From a gamma proteobacterium HdN1 (GTDB taxonomy: Bacteria; Pseudomonadota; Gammaproteobacteria; Pseudomonadales; Ketobacteraceae): a stretch of 64,000 nt of DNA. Made by a program: the position numbers and the translations under genes. Positions 55,067-63,157 of this stretch are shown piece by piece. Within the stretch, counting starts at the first letter, position 1. Each line of letters begins with the position of its first letter. The notes below the pieces were generated by a model. The model did not search any database and was not told the DNA's origin. It saw only the letters and a list, made by a program, of their open reading frames with translations. The DNA lies in contig FP929140.1 of the NCBI GenBank assembly GCA_000198515.1, positions 2,330,527 to 2,394,526 on the forward strand. Direction: 5' to 3'.

Positions 55067-56434
55067 TCACTCTGCCTTCTGCCATTTATTGAGCTGTGCT
55101 TCTGTAACGCCCAGACCAATAATAGCGCCCGCATGAAGTGTACTTAAATCGGCCAGCGTCATGGCCGTAAATTTTGCAGTGTCCTTTATATTGTGCTGTT
55201 GGCAGAAATCTTCAATCAGGTCTTCTGCTTTCTTGCCGTGCAAGCCTTTCCTGACGACCAGTCCCATAACCTCTTTTCGTTGCTGTCTGTACTGAATGCG
55301 GAAAGCGTCAATTTCTCCTAGGGATTTTTTGACAACACCATATTGCTCACAGGAGCGAAGATATGCCCAAGCAAAAAGTTCCAGCATGGGCTCGATGTTG
55401 TTTTTTTCGTACACCGTCAGCAACGCCGCTGTGTAATCATCCCTCGATATATCGGTAAAGCTAAGCGGGCACAAATTTTCCTTGATAAAGGGGATATTGC
55501 AGCTCAGGCGTGAGGTGCGTTTATTCACTTCTTCAAACGCCTGCAAATAGGAAAGATGCACCAGTAAAAAGAAGCTTTGTTCGAACGGGTCTTCGATTTT
55601 TCGTGCCTTGAATAAAATCAGCTCGAATAGCTCTTTGAGCTGATGAGGATTGTTCAGCGGCTTGTAGGTCGATTGTCCAATATCAACTTCAATGGATCGA
55701 ATATTTCCGCAAGCCCTCGGGTTTGCCAGCAAATCCTGCGAAAGCAAATGGTGCAGATTGCGAATGGTCAGGCTGTTTAGTTCAACATCTTGCGCGTTTT
55801 CCACTAGGAACAAGAGGGCTTCCTTGTGGTTCATAATCATCACAGTCTCTTCGTGGACTTTGCCTTCTGCCGTAATGCCTTCCTCGACTAGCTTTTGGGT
55901 ATCGAGCCGCGAGTAGGTGTTACCTTCCAAGCGGCTGGAATTATAGGACAGGTCTATGAGCAGCCGCTGGCAAATTTGCCGTGCGTAAGTGCCTGCTGCC
56001 AACGCCTTGTCGAAGCGCTTGCCTTCCTTGTATAGCTGCTTTCTGACCGTTTCAGGGACATACGCAGTTTTGTTTGGGACATAACTTTCCAAAAAATCGC
56101 GGTTATAGGACATTTTTTCGCGAGCATGGAGAGGCGCGTCCAAAAATTTAAGAGCCTTTTGACTTTTTGGGCTAAAAATTTCGTGTGGAGTGTCCGTTAA
56201 ATGTCCCTTAATTTCTTTTTGGGACAGCTTGGAAGGGTAATACTTTCTGGCCTTTTTCTCGCCCACTTTTAGTATGAGCCCAGCCTCCGACAGACTGGAA
56301 AGACGACGCTGCAATGTCTTGGAACTGCTAGAAAAACCTATCAACTTTGAAATTTCGCTAGTGGGCAATCCTTCTGGATTTTTCTCCAGAATGGCTATGA
56401 TTTCCTCTGCTTCTCTTGGCGCGTCTGGTGCCAT
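55067..56434 (-). CDS. Fic-family protein with winged-helix N-terminus and non-canonical active site
   Basis: A 455-residue protein. The N-terminus (~1-70, EEIIAILEKNPEGLPTSEIS ... TLQRRLSSLSEAGLI) is a winged-helix DNA-binding domain. The Fic core follows at ~130-340. The inhibitory-helix motif SSRLEGN (S/TxxxEG) is present, as in class II Fic proteins. The active-site motif, normally HPFxD/EGNGRxxR, reads QAFEEVNKRTSR, so the catalytic His is replaced by Gln. Classical AMP transfer is therefore doubtful. The C-terminal ~110 residues include a further helical region. Composition is more AT-rich than the neighbours, and it stands alone between tRNA-Arg and engB, which suggests acquisition. 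The upstream palindromes fit autoregulation. Confidence 0.85.
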   Translation of the reverse strand: MAPDAPREAEEIIAILEKNPEGLPTSEISKLIGFSSSSKTLQRRLSSLSEAGLILKVGEKKARKYYPSKLSQKEIKGHLTDTPHEIFSPKSQKALKFLDAPLHAREKMSYNRDFLESYVPNKTAYVPETVRKQLYKEGKRFDKALAAGTYARQICQRLLIDLSYNSSRLEGNTYSRLDTQKLVEEGITAEGKVHEETVMIMNHKEALLFLVENAQDVELNSLTIRNLHHLLSQDLLANPRACGNIRSIEVDIGQSTYKPLNNPHQLKELFELILFKARKIEDPFEQSFFLLVHLSYLQAFEEVNKRTSRLSCNIPFIKENLCPLSFTDISRDDYTAALLTVYEKNNIEPMLELFAWAYLRSCEQYGVVKKSLGEIDAFRIQYRQQRKEVMGLVVRKGLHGKKAEDLIEDFCQQHNIKDTAKFTAMTLADLSTLHAGAIIGLGVTEAQLNKWQKAE

Positions 56435-56452
56435 GGCTGTCTCTTAAAGTGT

Positions 56453-56522
56453 CCATTAAATCAAAATACAGGGTTTGATGGACACAATCAAACCGTTTAT
56501 GGGGCATATTAAGATTTAATGG
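56453..56522. promoter_or_regulatory. Nested inverted repeats upstream of the fic-like gene
   Basis: An outer 10-bp perfect inverted repeat (CCATTAAATC at 56453-56462, GATTTAATGG at 56513-56522) encloses an inner 8-bp one (GGTTTGAT at 56472-56479, ATCAAACC at 56487-56494). The block begins 19 bp upstream of the fic-like start codon and is AT-rich. It is a strong candidate operator, probably for the winged-helix domain of that same protein. Confidence 0.65.
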
Positions 56523-56536
56523 GCATTGAAAAGTAG

Positions 56537-57163
56537 TTACTCAGCCGCGTCCCCGCTTGCCTCCAGCCACCGCGCCAACACACCCTGCGCCTCCACCAGC
56601 CCCGTGCTCTCCGGCGTCGAAAATAGCTGAACCGAAACATCCGAATAGGATTTGATTGCGCGCTTGACTTCAGCAAGGCTTTTCTGGCCTGCGTTGCGGG
56701 AGAGTTTGTCAGCTTTGGTCAGCAGGATATGGAGTGGGAATTGATAGGCTCGGGCCCAGTCCAGCATCATCTGGTCGAACGGCTTAAGGGGGTGGCGCAC
56801 ATCCATGATCAGGATCACCCCGACTAGGCTCACCCGATTTTCCAGGTATTCCGTTAAATGTCTCTGCCACTCCACCTTGAGCGCTTCCGGCACTTCGGCA
56901 TAGCCATAGCCGGGCAGGTCGACCAAGCGTTTGTGATCGTCTACGCTAAAAAAGTTTAACAGTTGGGTGCGCCCCGGTGTTTTGCTGGTGCGCGCAAGCT
57001 TGCTCTGCTGAGTGATACGGTTAATCGCGCTGGATTTTCCTGCGTTTGATCGCCCCGCAAAGGCAACCTCGCGACCCTCATCTGGCGGGCATTGGGATAG
57101 TTTTGCGGCACTGGTTAAAAACTGAGTATGCCGAAAAAGACGGTCGAGCTGTTGGGCGTCCAT
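56537..57163 (-). CDS. engB: Ribosome biogenesis GTPase EngB (YihA/YsxC)
   Basis: A 208-residue essential GTPase for large-subunit assembly. G1 is [16 protein letters not shown]2 around [13 protein letters not shown]3 DLPGYG and G4 LTKADK. The ATG at 57163 gives the usual length and the family start [11 protein letters not shown]; the frame is open 84 bp further upstream. A CGGGA lies just upstream. It is divergent from cytochrome c4, as in Pseudomonas. Confidence 0.96.
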   Translation of the reverse strand: MDAQQLDRLFRHTQFLTSAAKLSQCPPDEGREVAFAGRSNAGKSSAINRITQQSKLARTSKTPGRTQLLNFFSVDDHKRLVDLPGYGYAEVPEALKVEWQRHLTEYLENRVSLVGVILIMDVRHPLKPFDQMMLDWARAYQFPLHILLTKADKLSRNAGQKSLAEVKRAIKSYSDVSVQLFSTPESTGLVEAQGVLARWLEASGDAAE

Positions 57164-57516
57164 GGAGATCCCGAAAAGAGTGGCTAAATTAAAAGAGGCA
57201 GGGGACGTTTCACGCGCGATGGTGACCCAAAGTAGGGGTTTTTGCAAATCCTGCTAACCGGATGAAAGCGATTGGTATATACTTCGGGCGCTTTGCATGG
57301 GCATAGGCGGCAGCAAGGTTATGCGAAAAGCGCATGGTTCGTAGGCAGTTTGCAAGCTGGAATGACATACGGGCACCACGCATCTATAAATAGCTGGATT
57401 TCGACAAACGCGAGGAGCAATTTTGGCAGCCTCCGCTTGAAATCAAGGGATTCAGCGGCCTTTTATTGTGGCGTGTGCGTAGAGAGAGAACGATAGGTAC
57501 AAGGCAGGATAGTACG
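57164..57516. other. Divergent spacer engB / cytochrome c4 (353 bp)
   Basis: This region must hold the promoters of both genes. For cytochrome c4 the best plus-strand pair is the one at 57437-57466. A TATACT also occurs at about 57277 without a partner. I see no small gene, tRNA or riboswitch. AGGCAGGA just before 57517 is the cytochrome ribosome-binding site. Confidence 0.5.
57437..57466 (+). promoter_or_regulatory. Candidate promoter of the cytochrome c4 gene
   Basis: TTGAAA and TTTTAT (each 4 of 6) are separated by 18 bp, and the -10 ends about 50 bp before the start codon. Confidence 0.35.
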
Positions 57517-58164
57517 ATGAAACTGATCAACAAAGCGGCCACCCTTCTTGTTGCTGGAACACTGGGGCTTGGGCTGTCTGTCGCATCCCACGCAGCTGGA
57601 GATGCTGCTGCAGGGCAGGGCAAAACGGCGATGTGCGGTGCCTGTCACGGTGCTGACGGCAACAGCATGATCCCAAACTTTCCAAAGCTTGCAGGCCAAG
57701 GCGAGGCATATATTGCCAAGCAGCTGCATGACATCCGCTCTGGCGCGCGTTCGGTTCCTGAAATGACAGGCATGACCGAAAACCTCAGCGAGCAGGATAT
57801 TGCTGATATCGCCGCTTACTATCATGCTCAAAAAGTGCAGGTAGGGCAGGCGAAAAAAGACCTAGTCGAACATGGCCAAGAGCTTTATCGCGCGGGTAAA
57901 CCCGAAGCGGGGGTTGCGGCATGTGCAGGCTGTCACGGTGCGAACGGCCACGGCATGCCAGGTGCAGCCTTCCCCGCACTTTCCGGTCAGCACGAAGCCT
58001 ATATTGCAAAACAACTCAAAGCCTTCCGCGCAGCAGGCCGCGAAGATGAAACTGGCGATCGCCGCACCAACGATGGCGAAACCATGATGATGCGTGCGAC
58101 GGCAGGCCGACTGTCTGACAACGACATCAAAGCGCTCTCCAGCTACATCAACGGCCTACACTGA
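57517..58164 (+). CDS. Cytochrome c4 (periplasmic di-heme cytochrome)
   Basis: A 215-residue electron carrier in the periplasm feeding terminal oxidases. A cleavable signal (MKLINKAATLLVAGTLGLGL...SHA) is followed by two similar c-type domains with heme sites CGACH and CAGCH and axial Met residues in the second half of each. The duplicated AYIAKQLxxxR segment shows the internal repeat that defines c4. The ATG at 57517 is chosen over a longer frame because it begins the signal peptide and has AGGA 8 nt upstream. DsbA follows downstream as in Pseudomonas. Confidence 0.95.
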   Translation: MKLINKAATLLVAGTLGLGLSVASHAAGDAAAGQGKTAMCGACHGADGNSMIPNFPKLAGQGEAYIAKQLHDIRSGARSVPEMTGMTENLSEQDIADIAAYYHAQKVQVGQAKKDLVEHGQELYRAGKPEAGVAACAGCHGANGHGMPGAAFPALSGQHEAYIAKQLKAFRAAGREDETGDRRTNDGETMMMRATAGRLSDNDIKALSSYINGLH

Positions 58165-58192
58165 TCGCCGAGCGCTGCGCTGACGAATCAAG

Positions 58193-58217
58193 AAGGGTGG
58201 CTTGCGCCGCCCTTTTT
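58193..58217 (+). terminator. Intrinsic terminator after cytochrome c4
   Basis: AAGGGTGGC pairs with GCCGCCCTT (one G-T pair) across a 4-nt loop and is followed by TTT. It lies 28 bp after the cytochrome stop. Confidence 0.8.
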
Positions 58218-58350
58218 GCGTTGTGCTGTTAATTTGCGTTGCGACGTTAAAATGGAATTATTTCAGCGAAACCGACTCCAAGGGAATGTTGCCCTCGCAA
58301 AAGGGTTGCGTCGATCGCGTTCTCACCCCCCTAGGAGCTCTACTTTTGTC

Positions 58351-59028
58351 ATGAAACCTTTTCTTTTTACAAAGCATTTTTCAATCGCAAAACTGCTGCG
58401 CACCCTCCCCATTCTTTTGCTTTGCTGGATGGCGACGAGCGCTTGGGCGGATGAGCCTTTCAAGGCTGGAGAGGATTATCGCGTACTGGATCAGCCGGGT
58501 GCGACGGAAAACCCCTCTACGGTAGAGGTGCGGGAGTTTTTCTGGTTTGGTTGCCCGCACTGCTTTGAGCTTGAGCCGACCTTGCGGATTTGGCAAAAGA
58601 ATCTGCCTGCAGGTGTCACCTTTATCCGAACCGCACCTGCGCTCAATGATGGCTGGAAGCCGCACGCGCACGCTTTCTACATTGCAGAAAGCACTGGAAA
58701 TGGCGAAGAAATCTCCGAAGCGCTATTTGATACCATGCATGTCAAAAAGCAGTTTCTTAAAACCGAAGATGAGTTGGCCAAGTTTTTCACTCGCTTTGGG
58801 ATGAGCGAAAAAGAGTTCCACGAGAAATACAACTCTTTTGCGATTCGCACCAACGTGAACAAAGCACGCAACCTTGCAATGAGCTACAAGTTGACGGGGG
58901 TTCCCGCCATTATTGTCAACGGCAAGTACTTTGTGGACATGGGGACTGCAAAGGGGCCTGATCGCCTGATTCAGGTGGTCAACTACCTGATTGCAAAAGA
59001 AAAAGCGGCGCTGAAGCCTGCGGCGTAG
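58351..59028 (+). CDS. dsbA: Thiol:disulfide interchange protein DsbA
   Basis: A 225-residue periplasmic oxidase that introduces disulfides into secreted proteins. The signal peptide is KLLRTLPILLLCWMATSAWA. The thioredoxin-fold active site is GCPHCFE (CPHC) and the cis-Pro loop is TGVPAIIVNGKY. I use the ATG at 58351 with AGGAG 13 nt upstream; the frame is open 135 bp further upstream without support. The secreted protease and the c-type cytochrome in this window are possible clients or beneficiaries. Confidence 0.96.
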   Translation: MKPFLFTKHFSIAKLLRTLPILLLCWMATSAWADEPFKAGEDYRVLDQPGATENPSTVEVREFFWFGCPHCFELEPTLRIWQKNLPAGVTFIRTAPALNDGWKPHAHAFYIAESTGNGEEISEALFDTMHVKKQFLKTEDELAKFFTRFGMSEKEFHEKYNSFAIRTNVNKARNLAMSYKLTGVPAIIVNGKYFVDMGTAKGPDRLIQVVNYLIAKEKAALKPAA

Positions 59029-59084
59029 CGAGTTTTTGAGGTGCGCTCAAACACGGGCAGGGAGCGCTCGTGGGAGTGCACTAT

Positions 59085-59114
59085 ACTTATCCCGACAACA
59101 CTTATCCCGACAAC
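59085..59114. repeat. Perfect 15-bp tandem duplication after dsbA
   Basis: ACTTATCCCGACAAC occurs twice in direct succession without a mismatch, 38 bp before the next start codon. Confidence 0.95.
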
Positions 59115-59152
59115 AGCAGCTTTGTGGCGGGCGGCGCTTGCGAGGTTCCAGC

Positions 59153-60073
59153 ATGAGTTATGGCATTCGAGATGCTGTCGAGCGGTTGGTGGTGCGGGCG
59201 TCCGATGCAACAGGTTTACGCCCTGCAAAAACGGCCAACAGTGCGGTTGGATTGCCGGAAGCGTGGCGTGCCGACAATATGCCGCCACTGGTTGCGGGTG
59301 CGGATGATCCGAGCGTTCTGCGCCTTCTGAGCTACAACATTCATGCAGGGCTTGGCACCAGCTCCCCCCACCACTACGTGACCAAGAGCTGGCGTAACCT
59401 GATTCCAGACACGAAAGGCGCGCGTCGCTTGGATCGCATCGGCAGTATTTTGTCGGGCTACGATTTCGTTGCACTGCAAGAGGTGGACGGTGGCAGCATT
59501 CGTTCCAGCTTTATCAATCAGGTGCGCTACTTTGCCGAACAGGGTCAGTTTGATTACTGGTATCAGCAGCTGAATCGTGATTTTGGACGGTTTGGCCAAT
59601 ACAGCAACGGCATACTTTCGCGCTATATTCCCTATGAAATTCAGGATCATAAGCTTCCGGGCCTAAAAGGGCGCGGCGCCATTGTGGCGCGTTATGGGGA
59701 TTTGTCCAACCCGTTGGTGGTCGTCTGCCTTCATCTTGCTTTGGGCGAGCGTGCGCGTAATCGTCAGCTTGCTTATCTGCGTGATTTGATTGGGATTGCG
59801 GAGCATGTGATTGTCATGGGGGATTTGAATTGTTCCGGTGAGCAAATTCTTGCCACCCCCCTGCGTGAAACCCATTTGATTCAAGCCAACGGCTCTCATC
59901 ACACTTATCCAAGCTGGAAGCCGCAGCGCAGCATTGACCATATCTTGGTAAGCCCTAGCTTGCATATTCGGCGTGTCGAAGTGCTGGATGTTGCGCTCTC
60001 CGATCATCGTCCAATCGCAATGGAAATCAAACTTCCAGCCTCGATCGTTGGGCAACTGCAGGAGCGCCTTTGA
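59153..60073 (+). CDS. Endonuclease/exonuclease/phosphatase-fold protein
   Basis: A 306-residue protein of the Mg-dependent EEP superfamily (DNase I / AP endonuclease / lipid phosphatase fold). Motifs in order are LLSYNIHAG (Asn), ALQEVDGG (catalytic Glu), HLALGERARNRQ, MGDLNCSG (Asp/Asn) and SIDHILVS ... LSDHRPIAMEI (Asp-His pair). All the usual active-site residues are present, but the substrate is unknown. Its position between dsbA and a diguanylate cyclase gene is conserved in Pseudomonas. The ATG at 59153 has GAGG 8 nt upstream; the frame remains open upstream without support. Confidence 0.87.
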   Translation: MSYGIRDAVERLVVRASDATGLRPAKTANSAVGLPEAWRADNMPPLVAGADDPSVLRLLSYNIHAGLGTSSPHHYVTKSWRNLIPDTKGARRLDRIGSILSGYDFVALQEVDGGSIRSSFINQVRYFAEQGQFDYWYQQLNRDFGRFGQYSNGILSRYIPYEIQDHKLPGLKGRGAIVARYGDLSNPLVVVCLHLALGERARNRQLAYLRDLIGIAEHVIVMGDLNCSGEQILATPLRETHLIQANGSHHTYPSWKPQRSIDHILVSPSLHIRRVEVLDVALSDHRPIAMEIKLPASIVGQLQERL

Positions 60074-60122
60074 GTGGCGCGGTACCCGTAAAGTGCGCCG
60101 CCTGCATTTTAGAAAGCTACAG

Positions 60123-60160
60123 CGATACTCTGAAGACCTGGCTATACTCTGAAGACCTAT
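60123..60160. repeat. 19-bp tandem duplication before the diguanylate cyclase gene
   Basis: Two 19-bp units share ATACTCTGAAGACCT exactly (60125-60139 and 60144-60158). They lie 25 bp before the start codon and so could affect its 5' region. Confidence 0.9.
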
Positions 60161-60184
60161 AGTTGATTGGCGTTTCTCACGATC

Positions 60185-61978
60185 ATGTCTGCTCCAGAAG
60201 GCGACTGGAAAGTAAAATACCTAGACCTGCTTGATGAGCTTGAGCGCACTCGGCAGTTGGAAAAAAAGCGCATTGAAGTGCTTCGCAAAGGGGTTGTGCG
60301 AGTCAGCGTTGCAGCCGATGGGCAGGATGACGCGCTCGATGCAAAGCTGGCCGAGTTGCGTGCCGCGATGCGCGCACAGGGCGAAGTGTTGGAGTTGGAA
60401 CCGCTGATCTTTCGCCTCGAAAACGCGGTCAAAGCGCTTGATTACCAGCGCAAGCACGCCGGCGACGAGATTGCGCAACTGCTGTCCGAACACGTAGAGC
60501 GTTATGAGCAGCTGCCTCTCTCTCGAACGGGTAAGAATCTGCTTCGCAAGTTTCGCCAAGAGTTCCCCGAGTTGCTTGCCGACAAGTCTAAGCATCCATC
60601 GCTATGGCGAGCGTATACACACTTAACGGATACCGTTTTGGCGCACCTTCAGGAGCGCTTAAGCGCTAGCGGAGAGCCGGTTCAGCCGGGCTTCTTTCAG
60701 CGTCTGTTAGGCGGGAAAGCGGTGAAGGCGCAAGAGGGCCCTACCGAAAACCACCTCGAATCACAGGGCCTCGAACCACAGGGCCTCGAACCACATGAGG
60801 ATAGTGCGGTGCCGGAAGTACCGCGAGCGCCGACTTCAGAAGATGTAGATATTGGCATTGAATCTGGAGTTTTGCATGCGGCACATACCAACGGTGGGCA
60901 GGAGCCCGTTGCCGATGGCCGCCTCGTTTCGAACCAAGAAGAAATTCGCGCGCGTATTCGTCGAGCCTTGTTGCAGCTTTTGGAGCAAGTGGATATTCCT
61001 GCGGAGTTGCTGCCGCGCAAAGAGCGTTTGATCGAACATCTTGCGGAGACATTCGCATGGGATCACCTGCCCAACCTGTTGGTGGAGGCGGGTGAACTTT
61101 TTTCCATGCTAAGGAATCATGGTCAGCGTGAGTTCGAAGCTTTTTTGCGAACGCTGCATGAGCGTTTGCAAGAAATTCAGGAATTTCTGGCTGCAAGCAA
61201 AGCAGGCCAAGAAGCCGCAAAGGAGAGCCGCGAACAGCTTGATGCCGATGTGCGCAGTAACTTGCAACAACTGCAAACCAGTGTTCAGGTAGATAAAGGA
61301 ATGCCGGCCATTCGCGACGAAATTGAGTCCGTAATGAAGCACATTCTTGGCGTGATGGACGAATTTCGCACCAAAGAAACTGGCCGCCAAGAAGCGATGC
61401 TTGGCCATATCCATACCGTCGTTGAACGGATGCATGTCATGGAGCGTGAGGCACTCGAATTGAAGCAAGCCTTGGAACAGCAACAGTCCAAAGCAATGAC
61501 GGATGCGCTAACGGGGCTCCCCAACCGACAAGCCTATGACGACTACATTCTCAGAGAGTTTTCGCGCTGGAAGCGGCGAGGCCACGCGCTTTCCATGGCG
61601 GTGATCGACATCGACTTTTTTAAGCGCATCAACGATACGCTCGGCCACCTGCGTGGTGACAAAGTGCTAAAGCTTGTTGCGCGAGAGATCCAGGATTGCG
61701 TAAGAAGCGAAGACTTCGTGGCGCGCTACGGCGGCGAGGAATTTGTTGCGCTCTTACCTGATACTGATCAGGATGCGGGCCGCACAGCGATGGAAAAAGT
61801 GCGTCAACATATCGAGGTTTGCCCGTTTAACTTTCATAATCAGCGGGTTGTCGTTACCGTGTCGATCGGTGTCGCACAGTTTCAAGAAGGAGATAGCATT
61901 GAAAGTGTCTTCGATCGCGCGGATCAGGCGCTTTATCGTGCAAAAGGCGGCGGCCGTAACCGCGTGGAACTTGGCTAG
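60185..61978 (+). CDS. Diguanylate cyclase with long helical N-terminal region
   Basis: A 597-residue soluble protein. The first ~420 residues are helical and charged without a recognised sensor fold, with a variable Glu/Pro linker around 185-235. The C-terminal GGDEF domain (~435-595) has DALTGLPNRQAYDDY, the active GGEEF signature (RYGGEEFVALLP) and an RxxD inhibitory site (RSED) five residues before it. It is thus expected to make c-di-GMP with product feedback. A GGDEF gene occupies the same place in Pseudomonas next to the phosphatase-fold gene. The ATG at 60185 is chosen over a TTG 18 bp upstream. Confidence 0.93.
   Translation: MSAPEGDWKVKYLDLLDELERTRQLEKKRIEVLRKGVVRVSVAADGQDDALDAKLAELRAAMRAQGEVLELEPLIFRLENAVKALDYQRKHAGDEIAQLLSEHVERYEQLPLSRTGKNLLRKFRQEFPELLADKSKHPSLWRAYTHLTDTVLAHLQERLSASGEPVQPGFFQRLLGGKAVKAQEGPTENHLESQGLEPQGLEPHEDSAVPEVPRAPTSEDVDIGIESGVLHAAHTNGGQEPVADGRLVSNQEEIRARIRRALLQLLEQVDIPAELLPRKERLIEHLAETFAWDHLPNLLVEAGELFSMLRNHGQREFEAFLRTLHERLQEIQEFLAASKAGQEAAKESREQLDADVRSNLQQLQTSVQVDKGMPAIRDEIESVMKHILGVMDEFRTKETGRQEAMLGHIHTVVERMHVMEREALELKQALEQQQSKAMTDALTGLPNRQAYDDYILREFSRWKRRGHALSMAVIDIDFFKRINDTLGHLRGDKVLKLVAREIQDCVRSEDFVARYGGEEFVALLPDTDQDAGRTAMEKVRQHIEVCPFNFHNQRVVVTVSIGVAQFQEGDSIESVFDRADQALYRAKGGGRNRVELG
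60754..60796. repeat. 15-bp tandem repeat in the cyclase linker
   Basis: CCTCGAATCACAGGG, CCTCGAACCACAGGG and CCTCGAACCACAT follow in frame and encode a repeated QGLEP/ESQ linker. Confidence 0.92.
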
Positions 61979-62048
61979 GTTGTGAGTGTCTCACTGATTC
62001 GTTCGAGGCACCCTTTCGGGCGATGCTCTTAGTCGTGAGTGTTGTGAT

Positions 62049-62086
62049 TCGTTTTGAGTGTCGTTTTGAATGCGTCGTTTTGAGTG
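62049..62086. repeat. 12-bp repeat in the spacer before the Tim44-like gene
   Basis: TCGTTTTGAGTG occurs at 62049 and 62075 with a one-base variant TCGTTTTGAATG between them and two extra bases before the last copy. Confidence 0.85.
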
Positions 62087-62179
62087 TTGCGATTGTTCGC
62101 AAAACTCGATAGGCTGGCGTCGTTTAACCTCACGGTTCTCGCTATTCGTTGTACTAAATTCAAGAGGAATTATCGGCAA

Positions 62180-63154
62180 ATGATACGTTTTCTGGCAGTT
62201 TTCGCAGTTGCGCTGGCCTTAGTGTTTTCGACCACGCCGGCCGAAGCGCGCAAATTTGGCGGCAGCCGCAGCTTTGGTAAAACCTACCAGACTGCACCTC
62301 GTGCGCCGGCAAATAACCCATCGTCTACGCAAGGTTCGCAGGGTGCAGCGCAACAGCAAAATCTTGCGCAGCGGCAACAAGCGGCGCCAAATGCTGCGGC
62401 GTCCGTGGGCAAAAAAGGCATGATGGCCGGCCTTCTGGGCGGTTTGCTGGCAGGTGGTTTGCTGGGCGCAATGCTTGGGCACGGTTTCCAAGGGCTTCAG
62501 TTCCTCGATATCCTGATTTTTGCGCTACTTGGCTTTGTAATCTTCAAACTTTTGCGTCGTCGCCAACAGCAGCGCGCAACACCCGCAATGGCGGGGGCCG
62601 GTGGCGGGCGTTTTGACGTTCCCGAACCTGCAAATGCGCCGCAGGAGCGCCGTACCTTCGATTTGGGCAACCCTGACGAGAAAGTAGGTGCAGCGGCAGC
62701 CAGTGCGCCAGCCTTTAGCCCAAGCGCGGCAGCGGCAACCGATACCTTGGGTTGGGGGAACGAAACTTCGGTTCCGTTCAATCTGCCCGCGGGCTTTGAT
62801 ATGAACAGCTTCCTAACCGGCGCGCGCGAACACTACCGCACCATTCAAGAAGCTTGGAACAAAGGCAATCTAGAAACCCTGCGCGAATATCTGGCGCCTG
62901 AGCTGTTTGATGCGCTTTCTGCAGAACGCGCGACCCTCAAAGGCGAGCAGCACACCGAGGTGATGTTCGTAGATGCTGAACTGGTGCGCGCTGATCAGAA
63001 CGCCACGCTTGCAGAAGTCAGCCTACGCTTTTCGGGTCGCTATCGCGATCAAACCGAAGGCGTGGAAGATGCTATCACTGACGTGTGGCACTTGGAGCGC
63101 GACCTGAGCAAGCCAGATCAGCCGTGGCTGATTGTCGGCATCGAGGAAGTCTAG
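62180..63154 (+). CDS. Tim44-like domain membrane protein
   Basis: A 324-residue protein. A signal peptide (RFLAVFAVALALVFSTTPAEA) is followed by a Gln/Ala-rich segment, a Gly-zipper hydrophobic hairpin (AGLLGGLLAGGLLGAMLG, then LDILIFALLGFVIFKLL) and a C-terminal Tim44-like domain (~195-324, EHYRTIQEAWNKGNLETLREYL). The Tim44-like fold binds membranes or proteins in mitochondria; in bacteria its role is unknown. A GAGGA lies before the ATG at 62180; the frame is open 96 bp upstream. Its stop codon is followed in the same frame by the CoA-transferase gene. Confidence 0.87.
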   Translation: MIRFLAVFAVALALVFSTTPAEARKFGGSRSFGKTYQTAPRAPANNPSSTQGSQGAAQQQNLAQRQQAAPNAAASVGKKGMMAGLLGGLLAGGLLGAMLGHGFQGLQFLDILIFALLGFVIFKLLRRRQQQRATPAMAGAGGGRFDVPEPANAPQERRTFDLGNPDEKVGAAAASAPAFSPSAAAATDTLGWGNETSVPFNLPAGFDMNSFLTGAREHYRTIQEAWNKGNLETLREYLAPELFDALSAERATLKGEQHTEVMFVDAELVRADQNATLAEVSLRFSGRYRDQTEGVEDAITDVWHLERDLSKPDQPWLIVGIEEV

Positions 63155-63157
63155 CGC

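Noticed and set aside
54937-56536. tRNA-Arg plus the fic-like gene considered as an integrated mobile element
   Set aside because: I found no copy of the tRNA 3' end at the far side and no integrase. A single foreign-looking gene remains possible.
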